NCBI RefSeq assembly: GCF_042140245.1 | Contig: NZ_CP159483.1 | Location: forward strand, 2,170,001-2,234,000 | Length of the DNA stretch: 64,000 nt | Direction: 5' to 3' | DNA from: MH13 sp042140245 | GTDB taxonomy: Bacteria; Pseudomonadota; Alphaproteobacteria; Rhizobiales; MH13 | In this document: positions 8,801-16,790 of the stretch, in pieces | Position numbering within the stretch: the first letter of the stretch is position 1 | Layout: every line of letters starts with the position of its first letter | Made by a program: the position numbers and the translations under genes | Notes under the pieces: generated by a model | Told to the model about the DNA's origin: nothing | The model's input: only the letters and a program-made list of their open reading frames with translations | The model's database searches: none

Positions 8801-9207
8801 CCGCGCACATGGCGCAGCAGGTCATTCAGGGTCAGCGTGCAGTCGCCTTTTTCAGCGCGACGCTTGCCTAAGGTGAGCAGGCGGCAGAGCCGTCCCCATC
8901 CTTCTTTGTCTTCCGGATAGGCGAGAATGTCAGGCGTGCCATCGGCAAGGACGAGCCGTGTCCCGACGACCAGTTGGAACGCTTCCGCTTTTGAGCTGAG
9001 GCTCTTATCCTCACTCTCGCGCAAGTCTCGCAAAGCATGGTAAGCCCGCGCTACACCAGCGACACTGTTGTGGTCCGCAATGCCTAGCCCCGTGTGGCCT
9101 AGCTTAATGGCTTGGCCGACCAGATCGCCAGGGTGCGATGCGCCACGCAGGAACGAGAAGTTGCTTGTTGCTGCCAGCTCAGCATAGGGGGGCGTTTGCT
9201 CTTTCAT
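5875..9207 (-). CDS. dnaE2: Error-prone DNA polymerase DnaE2 (ImuC)
   Basis: A 1110-residue C-family polymerase for SOS-induced translesion synthesis and mutagenesis. It has an N-terminal PHP domain (YAELAATSNFSFLRG, GIADHNS), a polymerase palm with the catalytic aspartate segment PDIDVDFEHERREE, and C-terminal helix-hairpin-helix and OB-fold parts (TAGVVLIRQRPGKGNAIF, TLEDETG). The start at 9207 (MKEQTPPYAEL) fits the family and overlaps the imuB stop as ATGA, which implies translational coupling. Last gene of imuA-imuB-dnaE2. The 3' end lies 10 bases from the convergent antiporter stop. Confidence 0.95.
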   Translation of the reverse strand: MKEQTPPYAELAATSNFSFLRGASHPGDLVGQAIKLGHTGLGIADHNSVAGVARAYHALRDLRESEDKSLSSKAEAFQLVVGTRLVLADGTPDILAYPEDKEGWGRLCRLLTLGKRRAEKGDCTLTLNDLLRHVRGLLLIVMPDTGTAKLSDTLQRLSNHAPGAVWLAATMGRKGHDHRRLEALKAEADKATVPLLATNDVLYHGPEQRPLQDVVTCIREGCTLDEAGLRLEANAERHLKEPEEMARLFEGASKALAETQHILARIDFTLDQLAYTYPDEPVPPGRTAQDWLEELVWRHAPYRYYKTGVPEKVTRLLKDELALIEQLDYAPYFLTIHEIVRVAQDKGILCQGRGSAANSAVCYVLGITSVDPAEHDLLFARFISSERKEPPDIDVDFEHERREEIIQHIYERYGRDRAGIAATVISYRPRSALREVGKALGLTEDVTARMAGTVWGSFGREVYSKHIKEAGLDPENPIIHRVLDLAHQIMGFPRHLSQHVGGFVLTRDRLDTLVPVGNAAMKDRTFIEWDKDDIDALGLMKVDVLALGMLTCIRKGLDLLAENKGLHLDMHDIEEGDQNVYDMLCRGESIGVFQVESRAQINMLPRLKPREFYDLVIQVAIVRPGPIQGDMVHPYLRRRNGEEEVNFPSPAPPHDPDELRGVLGRTLGVPLFQEQAMKIAMVAAEFTPEQANGLRRAMATFRHMGTIHKFEQMMVEGMVKRGYERDFAERCFNQIKGFGEYGFPESHAASFAKLVYISSWIKHYHPAVFACSLLNAQPMGFYAPAQIVRDAQENHVEVRKVDINHSQWDNTLEPEDGELTLRLGLRQMDGFHEEWAERLVEARTHNYESPEDLWQRARLPHRALKLLSEADAFRSTGLDRREALWAVRRLPDDNPLPLFEAANRQELSQEPDANLPTMKLAEHVVADYQTIRLSLKAHPMTLLRERFNAEKILTCQQVSDASDGRFVKTAGVVLIRQRPGKGNAIFITLEDETGIVNVVLWASRFETFRREVMASKLLQVMGHVQKSKEGVIHLMATSLHDRTDDLQSLSTFHTATNSLARADEVIRPVLSRADSVKAGLVKDARIKDVVPSRGAHPRNVRIIPKSRDFH

Positions 9208-10865
9208 GCAAAAAGCCCGTGCACGAACCAACTCGGATGCTGGGTTTCTTGATTATAAAGGCCTTCGCGAAACACCCAGAAGCGTCGACCCTGACTATCC
9301 TCCAAGCGATAATAGTCACGTGTCAGGCTGGCATCATCGTTGCGCCACCATTCCGGCGCGATCCGTTCTGGTCCTTCCGCACGTGCAACCTCATGCAGCA
9401 CCCGCCGCCAACGGAATTTGAGCGGTGGGCCATCAGGAATTTGCGCAAGGGCTTCGATGCGTTGCGGATGCTGGAACAGGTGGATTGGACGTGATGGTGG
9501 CTCATCGGCATCGGGTGTGGCCCAGCGCAGATCGGGCATGTCGATCTGATGGGTGAACGATGTCGAAGGGTAATCCTTGGCGGCAACCTCATAGGCTGCG
9601 CGTTCAGGAATGTGCGTTTGCGCGCTGACAAAGCGTTGCACAGCCTCCTTGCCAAGCCGGGTGCTCAAAGTGTCGACAAGGGCGGCGACCTCTTCGTCAG
9701 CTTGCTCATGGCTGTCGAGGCTGGTTTGGGGCTGCACAAAGGTGGCGCAAGCGGTCACCGAAAGCCGTAGCAAATCATAGCCAAAGCCAGGATCCAAAGG
9801 ATCTGCCAAGGTGCTAATGCGCTCTTGAAAGAGACGCATCAACGGGGCTGCTTTGCGGGTGGGAAGAGAAGTTTCCACGGTCAGGCGTCGTACGGCGCCA
9901 TCGGTGCGAAAGAGACTGGCTTCAAAAGCGGTGCCGCCTTGGCCGCGTTTTTCCAGCATCTTCGCTGCTTGTTCGATCAAATGCTCAATGGTGGCCAGTA
10001 CGTCCTCTTCGCGGCCAATGGGTTCCCCAAAGCGGCGGTCTACAGTGCAAGGGGGCAGGGGTCTGCGGGCGGTGATGGCAATGTCTTCCTCGCCAAGAAC
10101 GCGGGAAAGATTTGTGGTGATGTTTGTGCCAAAGCGGGCGGTTAAGGGCGCACGCGGACGTGCGGCAAGGTCACCAATGGTCACCAGGCCAGCGCGATTA
10201 AGCGCAAGGGCTGTCTCGTTGCTCATACCAATGGCACCAACAGGCAGGGCCGTGACGGCATCGCGTTCCAGGCCGGTTTCCACAATCGCTCCACCACCAA
10301 AGCGAGCCAGCGCGCGGGCGGTATCAGGTGTTGCGGCAATGGCTGACACCACCTCTATACCGACCTTGGTGCAACGTTCTTGCACATCATCACGCATGGC
10401 TGCTTCGCCACCGAACAGATGGGCGCAACCGCTGATGTCGAGCAGCACACCACTTTCACCATCAAGGGCGACGAGTGGGGTGTAGCGATCACAGAAGTCT
10501 GCCATCCGCTCTAACCAGGCGCTGTCTGCGGACCTGTCCATGTCGATGGCGTTGAGATTGGGCACACGGGCGCGGGCATCGGCCAAAGTCATGCCGGGTA
10601 ATAGGCCCAAATCTACCGCTTGGCGGCTAACAGCCATCAGCCGCAATGCACTGCGGTGTTTTTCAATGAAAACATTTGGCGCGTCAGCCTGTTCCGGTGC
10701 GCCGCTCTGCCGTTGCAGCCGATTGGCGGGCAGAAAGGGGAACCACAGTGCCAAGTACCGGCTTGCCACGTGTTGGCTTGTCTGGATACCGTGTTTCGAG
10801 CTGTCTTTTTGCTGTTTGCGATAGGCTGTTGGTTCGGTCAATGGATCGGAACTGGCTGAGGTCAT
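9204..10865 (-). CDS. imuB: ImuB, catalytically inactive Y-family polymerase homologue
   Basis: A 553-residue scaffold of the ImuA-ImuB-DnaE2 mutasome. The N-terminus reads YLALWFPFLP where active Y-family polymerases have their first catalytic aspartate, and LDISGCAHLFGGE where the D-E pair is expected. This is the usual loss of acidic residues in ImuB. A QTSLD segment in the C-terminal third is a possible beta-clamp-binding motif. ATG 10865 is preceded by GGAG seven bases upstream and is preferred over the longer frame start at 10952. Even so the gene overlaps imuA by 182 bases in another frame, which is long. Confidence 0.9.
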   Translation of the reverse strand: MTSASSDPLTEPTAYRKQQKDSSKHGIQTSQHVASRYLALWFPFLPANRLQRQSGAPEQADAPNVFIEKHRSALRLMAVSRQAVDLGLLPGMTLADARARVPNLNAIDMDRSADSAWLERMADFCDRYTPLVALDGESGVLLDISGCAHLFGGEAAMRDDVQERCTKVGIEVVSAIAATPDTARALARFGGGAIVETGLERDAVTALPVGAIGMSNETALALNRAGLVTIGDLAARPRAPLTARFGTNITTNLSRVLGEEDIAITARRPLPPCTVDRRFGEPIGREEDVLATIEHLIEQAAKMLEKRGQGGTAFEASLFRTDGAVRRLTVETSLPTRKAAPLMRLFQERISTLADPLDPGFGYDLLRLSVTACATFVQPQTSLDSHEQADEEVAALVDTLSTRLGKEAVQRFVSAQTHIPERAAYEVAAKDYPSTSFTHQIDMPDLRWATPDADEPPSRPIHLFQHPQRIEALAQIPDGPPLKFRWRRVLHEVARAEGPERIAPEWWRNDDASLTRDYYRLEDSQGRRFWVFREGLYNQETQHPSWFVHGLFA

Positions 10866-11556
10866 GGTGCCACTCCACACGCCAGCTTTGTCCATGGGTG
10901 CCGGCTTTGTTGCGTAAAAGGGTGAGGTTGAAGGCTGGATGCCCCGGTGCATTGGCAGCCAATGCTTGCGATGGCGCTGCTTGAACTTGCCAGCGGGTGA
11001 ACGCAGCGCTGGACTGCTCTTTGGCCGCGGCCCGTAGAAGCAACGGTGTTGTGCCTGAATGTTCGGCGGCCAGTGCTAAACGTCGTGTTGCGGTTAGATC
11101 GAGGTCTTTGGGCTCACCCCAAGCTTCGATCAGTACTGCTGCAAGCGAAGCACAACGCGTGGCTTCCAGTGCTGCGGACAAAAGATGGGCCGCTTTGTTC
11201 ACCCGCACACTGATCAGACGCGCAGGATCGAACCCGATATTGGCCAATCCGTGAGGGTAGAGCCGCCCCATTTCGCTTTCGCTCATGGTTTGGCGAATCC
11301 ACACCACTGGGCGTGCTCTTTGAGTCTGTGTGTCAGGCGCCATGCGTTGGACGAGACCGGCGGTGAATCCACTGGTTGCAGCCATGTCTGCAGCTTTTAC
11401 GGCATACACTTCATGCAACAGACCAAGGCCAAGTCCGCCTTTTAGGTGCGTATCGATAGCTGGCACACCAAGAGCAACATGGCCGTGTGCGCGATGGTGG
11501 TGGTTAGGTGCCAATGCCTCCAACTGGCGGCGTAATTGGATGACAGACGAGTTCAT
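10684..11556 (-). CDS. imuA: ImuA, SOS mutagenesis cassette protein (RecA/SulA-like)
   Basis: A 290-residue first protein of the SOS mutagenesis cassette. It has a RecA-like core: GVPAIDTHLKGGLGLGLLHEVY replaces a normal Walker A, and AAVLIEAW lies in the Walker-B-like strand. ImuA assists ImuB and DnaE2 in damage tolerance, by analogy with Caulobacter and other alphaproteobacteria. The last 60 or so residues are encoded in DNA that also encodes the ImuB N-terminus, so the C-terminal tail may be constrained by overlap rather than function. The start ATG at 11556 lies 22 bases behind a LexA box. Confidence 0.88.
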   Translation of the reverse strand: MNSSVIQLRRQLEALAPNHHHRAHGHVALGVPAIDTHLKGGLGLGLLHEVYAVKAADMAATSGFTAGLVQRMAPDTQTQRARPVVWIRQTMSESEMGRLYPHGLANIGFDPARLISVRVNKAAHLLSAALEATRCASLAAVLIEAWGEPKDLDLTATRRLALAAEHSGTTPLLLRAAAKEQSSAAFTRWQVQAAPSQALAANAPGHPAFNLTLLRNKAGTHGQSWRVEWHHDLSQFRSIDRTNSLSQTAKRQLETRYPDKPTRGKPVLGTVVPLSARQSAATAERRTGTG

Positions 11557-11578
11557 AGCTCAGGCGCTCAAGCACATT

Positions 11579-11593
11579 GTTCATGTTTTGTTC
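11579..11593 (-). promoter_or_regulatory. LexA (SOS) box of imuA-imuB-dnaE2
   Basis: The plus strand reads GTTCATGTTTTGTTC, an exact GTTC-N7-GTTC direct repeat, the established LexA operator of alphaproteobacteria. It lies 22 bases upstream of the imuA start, where it would cover the promoter. DNA damage should derepress the whole cassette. Confidence 0.9.
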
Positions 11594-11694
11594 TTATAAC
11601 AAACTCAGGCGAGCCAAGAGTCAATCGCTATGATGATTTTAGGCGTGATCATGTGCGATGGCGTGCTGACGCCACCGCACCAACTCTTTTGCGA

Positions 11695-12102
11695 TTATCG
11701 CAGCACAAGCACTGAGCAATGCGAGCGACGCACAACACGTGCGGTTGTTGAACCGAGCGCATAATCACTCACGCCAGGGGCTTGCGAGCCCATGATGATC
11801 AATTCAACACCGTTCTGGTCGGCATAGCGGGCAATCTCCACGCCTGGTTTGCCAGTGATCACTTTGCAGACAATGTCCGATGCGTCGCCGGCCACGCCCT
11901 CCAGTTTACCCAGAATGCTGGTCGTCAGATGATTTTCTGACTTCACGGTCACAAACTCGGCGACAAAGCCGCTGACCTGCTCAAGCACAGTCAAAAGGGT
12001 GATCTTGCCGCCTGGAGCCAGCATTTCTCGAGCTCGGACAAGTTTTTGCGCGACAAGTGTTTCATGGTCGAGCGCGACGGGGATGAGGATTGAGTTGTAC
12101 AT
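11695..12102 (-). CDS. Universal stress protein (UspA family, ATP-binding type)
   Basis: A 135-residue single-domain Usp protein. The C-terminal nucleotide motif is complete: GSQAPGVSDYALGST followed by RRSHCSVLVLR, the ATP-binding type. A good Shine-Dalgarno (AAAGGA, five bases before ATG 12102) supports the start. It is the last gene of the DHPS operon, 51 bases after the exporter gene. Usp proteins accompany several TRAP transporters; TeaD of the ectoine TRAP system TeaABC is the known example and modulates uptake. A similar role for HpsKLM is an inference. Confidence 0.88.
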   Translation of the reverse strand: MYNSILIPVALDHETLVAQKLVRAREMLAPGGKITLLTVLEQVSGFVAEFVTVKSENHLTTSILGKLEGVAGDASDIVCKVITGKPGVEIARYADQNGVELIIMGSQAPGVSDYALGSTTARVVRRSHCSVLVLR

Positions 12103-12153
12103 AGCGTTCCTTTCTGGCGTCCTTTCCTATCGGTTGCCATCGGGGGGGCATCA

Positions 12154-13221
12154 TCAAAGCGCGATGATACCCAAGGCGTGAAGCCCAAGCCCGAAGAAGA
12201 TTGCAATGAAGAGGGTCTGTGCAATGAGAAGAGCAGCTGCCGGCTTGCCAACTTTCACCACATCGCCAAGGCGGGTTTTGAGGCCAACGGCGGCGATGGC
12301 GAGCAGAAGAAGCCACCCTGACAGCGTGGCAGCTATCTGGGTGAGGATTGGTGGGACGGCAAAAAACGAGTTGATAGCGGCCAGCAAAATGAAAACCACC
12401 ACAAAACCTGGCATAAGCGGCGGGCGTGTACCGCTCGTGGCATCATTCTGATCCCGTGATGCGCTAACGACCCGTATGATCAAGGCAGCGCCGATCACAA
12501 TGGGTGCGAGCATGGACACGCGCAACAGTTTCACCAGCGTTGCCGTCTCTCCGGCCTCATTTGAGAGAGAGAAACCTGCGCCAACAACCTGTGCCACATC
12601 GTGAATGGTGGCCCCTAGAAAGACCCCTGCCACATAATCGTTGAGTCCAAAGAATTGCGTCACCGGCGGGTAGGCGATCATGGCAACTGTCGACAGCACG
12701 GTGACGCCAACAATGGTAAAGACCAACCGATCTTCTGAGCGTTCATCACGTGGCAGCACAGCTGCGATCGCGATAGCAGCTGACGCGCCGCAGATCGCCA
12801 CAGCACCCGCCGACAAGAACCCGAAACGATATTGAAACCCTGCAAGGCGGGCCGTCAGCAACCCAAAGGCGATGGTTGCAAAAACGGCGCCTGCAATGAG
12901 CAAGACGGTGGGCAGGCCAAGGCCTGTCACCATCTCAAAACTGATGCGAGCCCCAAGAAGCGCAACGCCGATGCGCAAAACAGGTTTGGCGCCATAGGCG
13001 ATGCCTGGTTTGCAGCGCGGGACTTGCGACAAGAAATTCAGCATCAGGCCGATGACCAGTGCCATCAGCATGGCAGGCACTTGCGAGTTGTCGGCGATGA
13101 ACTGGCTGGCCATTGCGATGAGCGCGGCAAGCGCAAGGCCGGGGAAGAAATCATAGATCCGCTGCCACCACGTGTCGGGGGCTTCGGTGAGGGCAATATT
13201 GGCCTGGGTTTGATCGGTCAT
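12154..13221 (-). CDS. YeiH/UPF0324-family membrane protein, probable sulfite exporter
   Basis: A 355-residue protein of the YeiH (Cons_hypoth698, COG2855) family with about ten membrane segments. The family regions KPVLRIGVALLGARIS, GAVAICGASAA and GATIHDVAQVVGAG are present. Members of this family recur in taurine, cysteate and sulfolactate gene clusters as putative sulfite or sulfate exporters. That fits the neighbouring suyAB, whose product is sulfite. The start at 13221 overlaps the stop of the upstream dehydrogenase gene by 4 bases. Substrate is inferred from context. Confidence 0.85.
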   Translation of the reverse strand: MTDQTQANIALTEAPDTWWQRIYDFFPGLALAALIAMASQFIADNSQVPAMLMALVIGLMLNFLSQVPRCKPGIAYGAKPVLRIGVALLGARISFEMVTGLGLPTVLLIAGAVFATIAFGLLTARLAGFQYRFGFLSAGAVAICGASAAIAIAAVLPRDERSEDRLVFTIVGVTVLSTVAMIAYPPVTQFFGLNDYVAGVFLGATIHDVAQVVGAGFSLSNEAGETATLVKLLRVSMLAPIVIGAALIIRVVSASRDQNDATSGTRPPLMPGFVVVFILLAAINSFFAVPPILTQIAATLSGWLLLLAIAAVGLKTRLGDVVKVGKPAAALLIAQTLFIAIFFGLGLHALGIIAL

Positions 13222-14249
13222 TGCAGCCCACCTGCTACGCGCAACTCTTCGCCGGCGAGCGCTTGCACGCGGCGAATGTAGTGGCGTGGCACATAGAGGC
13301 CGTGTTGGTGGGCGGTTTTGATGCTGGCCGCACGACGCTCTCCAGGCAGGCGAGCACCATCCAAATCATTGATGGTTGTGAGCAGTTCCTCCAGCCTCTC
13401 GGCAAAGCCTGATTGCTCATGCGGTTTTAGCGCAATGAGAAACTGTCCAACCCGAGGCGCTGGGCCATCGGCGGTGAAAAAAGATGACGCTTCGCGGCTC
13501 ATGGCGGCGCCTGTAAGCAGGGCTGCCAGAATTTCTACCATCAGGGCCAGTGACGTGCCTTTGGCTTCACCAATCGGCACCATGGTGCCTTCAAGGGCTT
13601 CTTGAGGATCGGTGGTGGGGTGGCCGTTTGCGTCCAAGGCCCAATCATGAGGGATGGGCGAACCCGACTTAGCCGCATGCATCACTTTCCCGCGGGCAAC
13701 ACGGCTCAAGGAAAGGTCGATGATCAAGGGTGAAGTGTGGGCGCGGGGCGCAGCAAAGGCGATGGGGTTTGTGCCGAACACAGGCTTGGAAGAGCCCCAC
13801 GGAGCCATAGCAGCAGGGGCATTGGCGAACATCATCGCCACCAAACCTTGCTCTGCCAGCGTTTCAACATGTTGAGAGAGAGCGCCACAATGATGGGAAT
13901 TGGTGACAGCCATGGTTGCCACGCCTTGAGCATTGGCAATGTCTGCGCCACGGGCGACGGCTTGCTCAAGCGCTGGGTAGGCGAACCCAAAGCCTGCGTC
14001 TGTCAGAAGGCTGGAAGGCGCAAGGTTTGTGGTGTTTGGCTTGGCTGTACCATTGATCTTGCCGCTCAAGACCTGCGCCACATAATCATCAATACGCGAG
14101 AATCCATGGCCTGATTGACCTTCCGCCTCAGCGCCAACCAATGCGCGCGCAACGCTTGCTGCGGTATCGGCTGGCACGCCATTGGCCGTGAAAGCTGACG
14201 ATACCAGCACGTTCGCTTCGTTTATGCTGATGCGAACCCGGTCGCTCAT
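13218..14249 (-). CDS. Malate/L-lactate dehydrogenase-family oxidoreductase, probable sulfolactate dehydrogenase (ComC-like)
   Basis: A 343-residue NAD(P)-dependent dehydrogenase of the Ldh2/MDH2 family. Seen are SGHGFSRIDDYV, the NSHHCGALSQ active-site segment with its conserved His, FGTNPIAFAAP, IDLSLS and GTSLALMVE. In sulfonate degraders this family includes ComC, the (R)-sulfolactate dehydrogenase linking sulfopyruvate and (R)-sulfolactate. Its place between suyB and the exporter supports that role, but malate, lactate or ureidoglycolate activities cannot be excluded. ATG 14249 has AGGA seven bases upstream and is preferred over 14255 and 14279. Confidence 0.78.
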   Translation of the reverse strand: MSDRVRISINEANVLVSSAFTANGVPADTAASVARALVGAEAEGQSGHGFSRIDDYVAQVLSGKINGTAKPNTTNLAPSSLLTDAGFGFAYPALEQAVARGADIANAQGVATMAVTNSHHCGALSQHVETLAEQGLVAMMFANAPAAMAPWGSSKPVFGTNPIAFAAPRAHTSPLIIDLSLSRVARGKVMHAAKSGSPIPHDWALDANGHPTTDPQEALEGTMVPIGEAKGTSLALMVEILAALLTGAAMSREASSFFTADGPAPRVGQFLIALKPHEQSGFAERLEELLTTINDLDGARLPGERRAASIKTAHQHGLYVPRHYIRRVQALAGEELRVAGGLQ

Positions 14250-14302
14250 GGGCATATCCTGGTGGCGGGCGGCGCTCATGACGCCGCCCGCAGGGATGGA
14301 GA

Positions 14303-15484
14303 CTAAGCGCTGCGATAGAGCTTGGTCATCGAGAACTCGCGGTGACCAAGGGCTTCAGCGGCTGTGTTGCGACCATTGGCCGTGCGGCGGATCATTTCGA
14401 TCAAGGCATCACCTGCCTCATCAATGGTCTGCTCGCGGCGCAAGATACCCGACACGTCGACGTCCACATGCTCGCCCATGGTGCGCACGGTGCGTGGGTT
14501 CGCGGTGATTTTGATCACTGGAACGATGGGGTTGCCGACCACATTGCCTTGCCCGGTTGGGAAGGTGTGGATGACAGCACCACCAGCGGCCATCAGCGTC
14601 ACGCATTCAGCTGCGGCTGATGAGGAGTCCATGAAGTAGAGGCCATCGCCTTTGCCTGGGGCCTCAGCAGGCTCCAGAATATCGATGTATTGCGATGTCC
14701 GGCCAATCTTCTCCAGATTGCCAAGGGCTTTTTCCTCGATGGTGGTCAGGCCGCCTTCGATGTTGCCTTTGGTCGGCTGACTGTCGGAAAGATCATCGGT
14801 CTGGTGGGCGAAGATGACGTCGTCCTGATAGGCCTTCCACATCTTGTACCAACGTTCGCCAACCTCTTCATTGATGGCGCGTTTCTGACAGATGTGCTCA
14901 GCACCCGTGATCTCAGACGTTTCACCGAAGAAACCTGTGATGCCTTCTGGCAGAAGCTTGTCGTACATGTTGCCAACGGTCGGGCAGGACCCAAGACCTG
15001 TGGTGGTGTCAGACTCACCGCATTTAGTGGACACCCAAAGCTCTTTGACCGAGCACTCTTCGCGCTGGATCTCTGAGGCCTGATGAACGAACTCTTTTGC
15101 GGCCCAAGAGGCGGCGCGAATGGTTTCCAGATCGCCTTTTTGCTCAATGGAGAATTCAGCAACCGGCTTGCCGGTTTTGCGAATGCCGTCCGCAATGCGT
15201 TTGGTCCAGCCAGGCTCGATGCCGATCACCACAACTGAATGAACATTGGGGTTGGCGCCGGTGCCGATGATGGTGCGGAAATGCAGCTCAAGGTCTTCAC
15301 CGAACTGCAAACGACCATAGGCATGCGGGATCGCCAGCGTGCCTTTGATGTTGTTGGCCACCGCCTCACAAGCGGCATTGGAGATGTCGTCCACCGGCAA
15401 GATCAGAACGTGGTTGCGCACGCCCACCCGACCGTTTTCGCGCCGGTAGCCATGAAACGTGATGTTTGAGTATTTCGATGCCAT
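14303..15484 (-). CDS. suyB: (2R)-sulfolactate sulfo-lyase, large subunit SuyB
   Basis: A 393-residue large subunit of sulfolactate sulfo-lyase, which cleaves (R)-sulfolactate to pyruvate and sulfite in the cytoplasm. It belongs to the UxaA/altronate-dehydratase superfamily. The family landmarks GYRRENGRVGVRNHVLILPVD at the N-terminus, WVSTKCGESDTTTGLGSCPTVG with metal/iron-ligand cysteines, and GTGQGN-type glycine segment FPTGQGNVVGNPIVPVIKI are seen. The length matches known SuyB. It follows suyA by 12 bases on the same strand. Altronate or galactarate dehydratase are the paralogous alternatives; the hps neighbours settle the call. Confidence 0.92.
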   Translation of the reverse strand: MASKYSNITFHGYRRENGRVGVRNHVLILPVDDISNAACEAVANNIKGTLAIPHAYGRLQFGEDLELHFRTIIGTGANPNVHSVVVIGIEPGWTKRIADGIRKTGKPVAEFSIEQKGDLETIRAASWAAKEFVHQASEIQREECSVKELWVSTKCGESDTTTGLGSCPTVGNMYDKLLPEGITGFFGETSEITGAEHICQKRAINEEVGERWYKMWKAYQDDVIFAHQTDDLSDSQPTKGNIEGGLTTIEEKALGNLEKIGRTSQYIDILEPAEAPGKGDGLYFMDSSSAAAECVTLMAAGGAVIHTFPTGQGNVVGNPIVPVIKITANPRTVRTMGEHVDVDVSGILRREQTIDEAGDALIEMIRRTANGRNTAAEALGHREFSMTKLYRSA

Positions 15485-15496
15485 GGTTGGGGGTCC

Positions 15497-15787
15497 TTAC
15501 CAGCGCTTGGTTTTGCAGTTGTGGGTGTGCAGATGCTCGCCCTGGGCAACGTCGGCGACAATTTTGCCGATGTCTTCGCCGTACTTCATGCAGGTGTCGC
15601 CAGTCTTCAGGTCTTTCAGCGCAACCTTGTGACCAATGGGAACGTCGTGCTTGGCAGTCAGGCGAAACGTGGAGTTGTCGTGGGTGATGCAGCACAACAT
15701 GTCGGTGCCAGCGGTCAGCCCTTCGACCACAACCACGCCGACATTGTCGGCCTGCTCATGAACAAGAAGGTGTGGGATTTCAGACAT
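15497..15787 (-). CDS. suyA: (2R)-sulfolactate sulfo-lyase, small subunit SuyA
   Basis: A 96-residue SAF-domain small subunit of sulfolactate sulfo-lyase, homologous to the N-terminal domain of UxaA. HEQADNVGVVV near the start and KHDVPIGHKVALKDLKTGD in the middle are typical of the SAF fold. The ATG at 15787 has GGAG seven bases upstream. Like suyB, it is encoded separately rather than fused, as in known suyAB operons. It follows the zinc-dependent dehydrogenase gene by 10 bases. Confidence 0.93.
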   Translation of the reverse strand: MSEIPHLLVHEQADNVGVVVVEGLTAGTDMLCCITHDNSTFRLTAKHDVPIGHKVALKDLKTGDTCMKYGEDIGKIVADVAQGEHLHTHNCKTKRW

Positions 15788-15797
15788 GAATGTCTCC

Positions 15798-16790
15798 TCA
15801 AATGTTTGGTTTTAAGATGATTTTTGGCGCTGCAACCGTGCTTGACCGGATTGCTTGAAAGGCGGCTTGGCCTTTTTCAAGTGGCCAATCTTGCGTCCAG
15901 TTGAGAGCACCAAGGCGTCCATCGAACATCGCGTGCGCGGTGTCTCGAAAGTCTTGTGCGGTGTAGGTGTAGGTGCCGATGAAGGCGATCTCCTGCAGCG
16001 TCATACGCCTCACATCCAGGCCGCCTGAGGCACTGCCAAGGCCGATGTGAACGATGACCCCGCCAGGTGTGGCATGAGCGGAGGCTTGCGCGCGCGAAGC
16101 TTCGATGCCGACACCATCAACGATGATGTCGAAGAACTGGTTGTTGCCCAGTGCCTCAGGTGCACAGCTTTTCTGGCCACATGTTTCTTCTAGGTAGGTA
16201 CGCCGCCCGGCGTTGGGCTCGATGATCAAGACATCGCCTACGCCTTGGGCCCTCAGGCTGAGAGCTGCGCCCAAGCCAATCGCGCCACCACCCATCACGA
16301 GTGCCTGAGCATCGTTGGAGTTCTGAAGCTGAGTTTTGGCGATGCGCACAGCGTGCCAGCCGCAGGCGATGGGCTCGGTCAACGCCGCTTGATCGCTGTT
16401 GACTGTTTCTGGCAAAGCCACCACATTGCGTTCTGGGATCGCCAGTAGCTCTGCAAAACCGCCTTCGCGCGGCTGCATGGATATGATTTGTCGACCGGGG
16501 CAGAGATTGTCGCGACCCGATACGCAAGCTTTGCAGTGGCCGCATGTTACGAGCGGGTTCACTGTCACGCGCTGGCCGCTGTTTGGTCCACTTGTCAGTG
16601 TACCGCTCACCTCGTGCCCGAGGATCAGCGGGGCAGGGCGGCGTTCATCGTGCCCCAAAAAGGCATGCATGTCCGAGCCGCAGATCCCAACGCTTTCCAC
16701 CTGCACCATGACTTCGCCGTCCGATGCAACAGGATCGGCGACGTCGCGGTACTCAAGGGCCTCTGGCCCTGTGTAAACCAAGGCCTTCAT
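15798..16790 (-). CDS. hpsP: Zinc-dependent medium-chain dehydrogenase, probable DHPS 2-dehydrogenase HpsP
   Basis: A 330-residue MDR/GroES-fold alcohol dehydrogenase. The catalytic zinc site is seen in GICGSDMHAF and ILGHEVSG, and the four structural-zinc cysteines in CGHCKACVSGRDNLC. The Rossmann glycines are in VMGGGAIGLGAAL. In the DHPS pathway HpsO and HpsP are the two 2-dehydrogenases thought to interconvert DHPS enantiomers through the 2-keto form, so that HpsN can use the R form. The position between hpsO and suyA matches the known hps gene order. Assignment of the letter rests on that order; other sugar-alcohol substrates are possible. Confidence 0.8.
   Translation of the reverse strand: MKALVYTGPEALEYRDVADPVASDGEVMVQVESVGICGSDMHAFLGHDERRPAPLILGHEVSGTLTSGPNSGQRVTVNPLVTCGHCKACVSGRDNLCPGRQIISMQPREGGFAELLAIPERNVVALPETVNSDQAALTEPIACGWHAVRIAKTQLQNSNDAQALVMGGGAIGLGAALSLRAQGVGDVLIIEPNAGRRTYLEETCGQKSCAPEALGNNQFFDIIVDGVGIEASRAQASAHATPGGVIVHIGLGSASGGLDVRRMTLQEIAFIGTYTYTAQDFRDTAHAMFDGRLGALNWTQDWPLEKGQAAFQAIRSSTVAAPKIILKPNI

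Noticed and set aside
11655..11678. Imperfect hairpin after the Usp gene (TGGCGT/ACGCCA core, GCG/CGC extension)
   Set aside because: No T-run on the minus strand, so I do not call it a terminator; left as a possible mRNA 3' structure.
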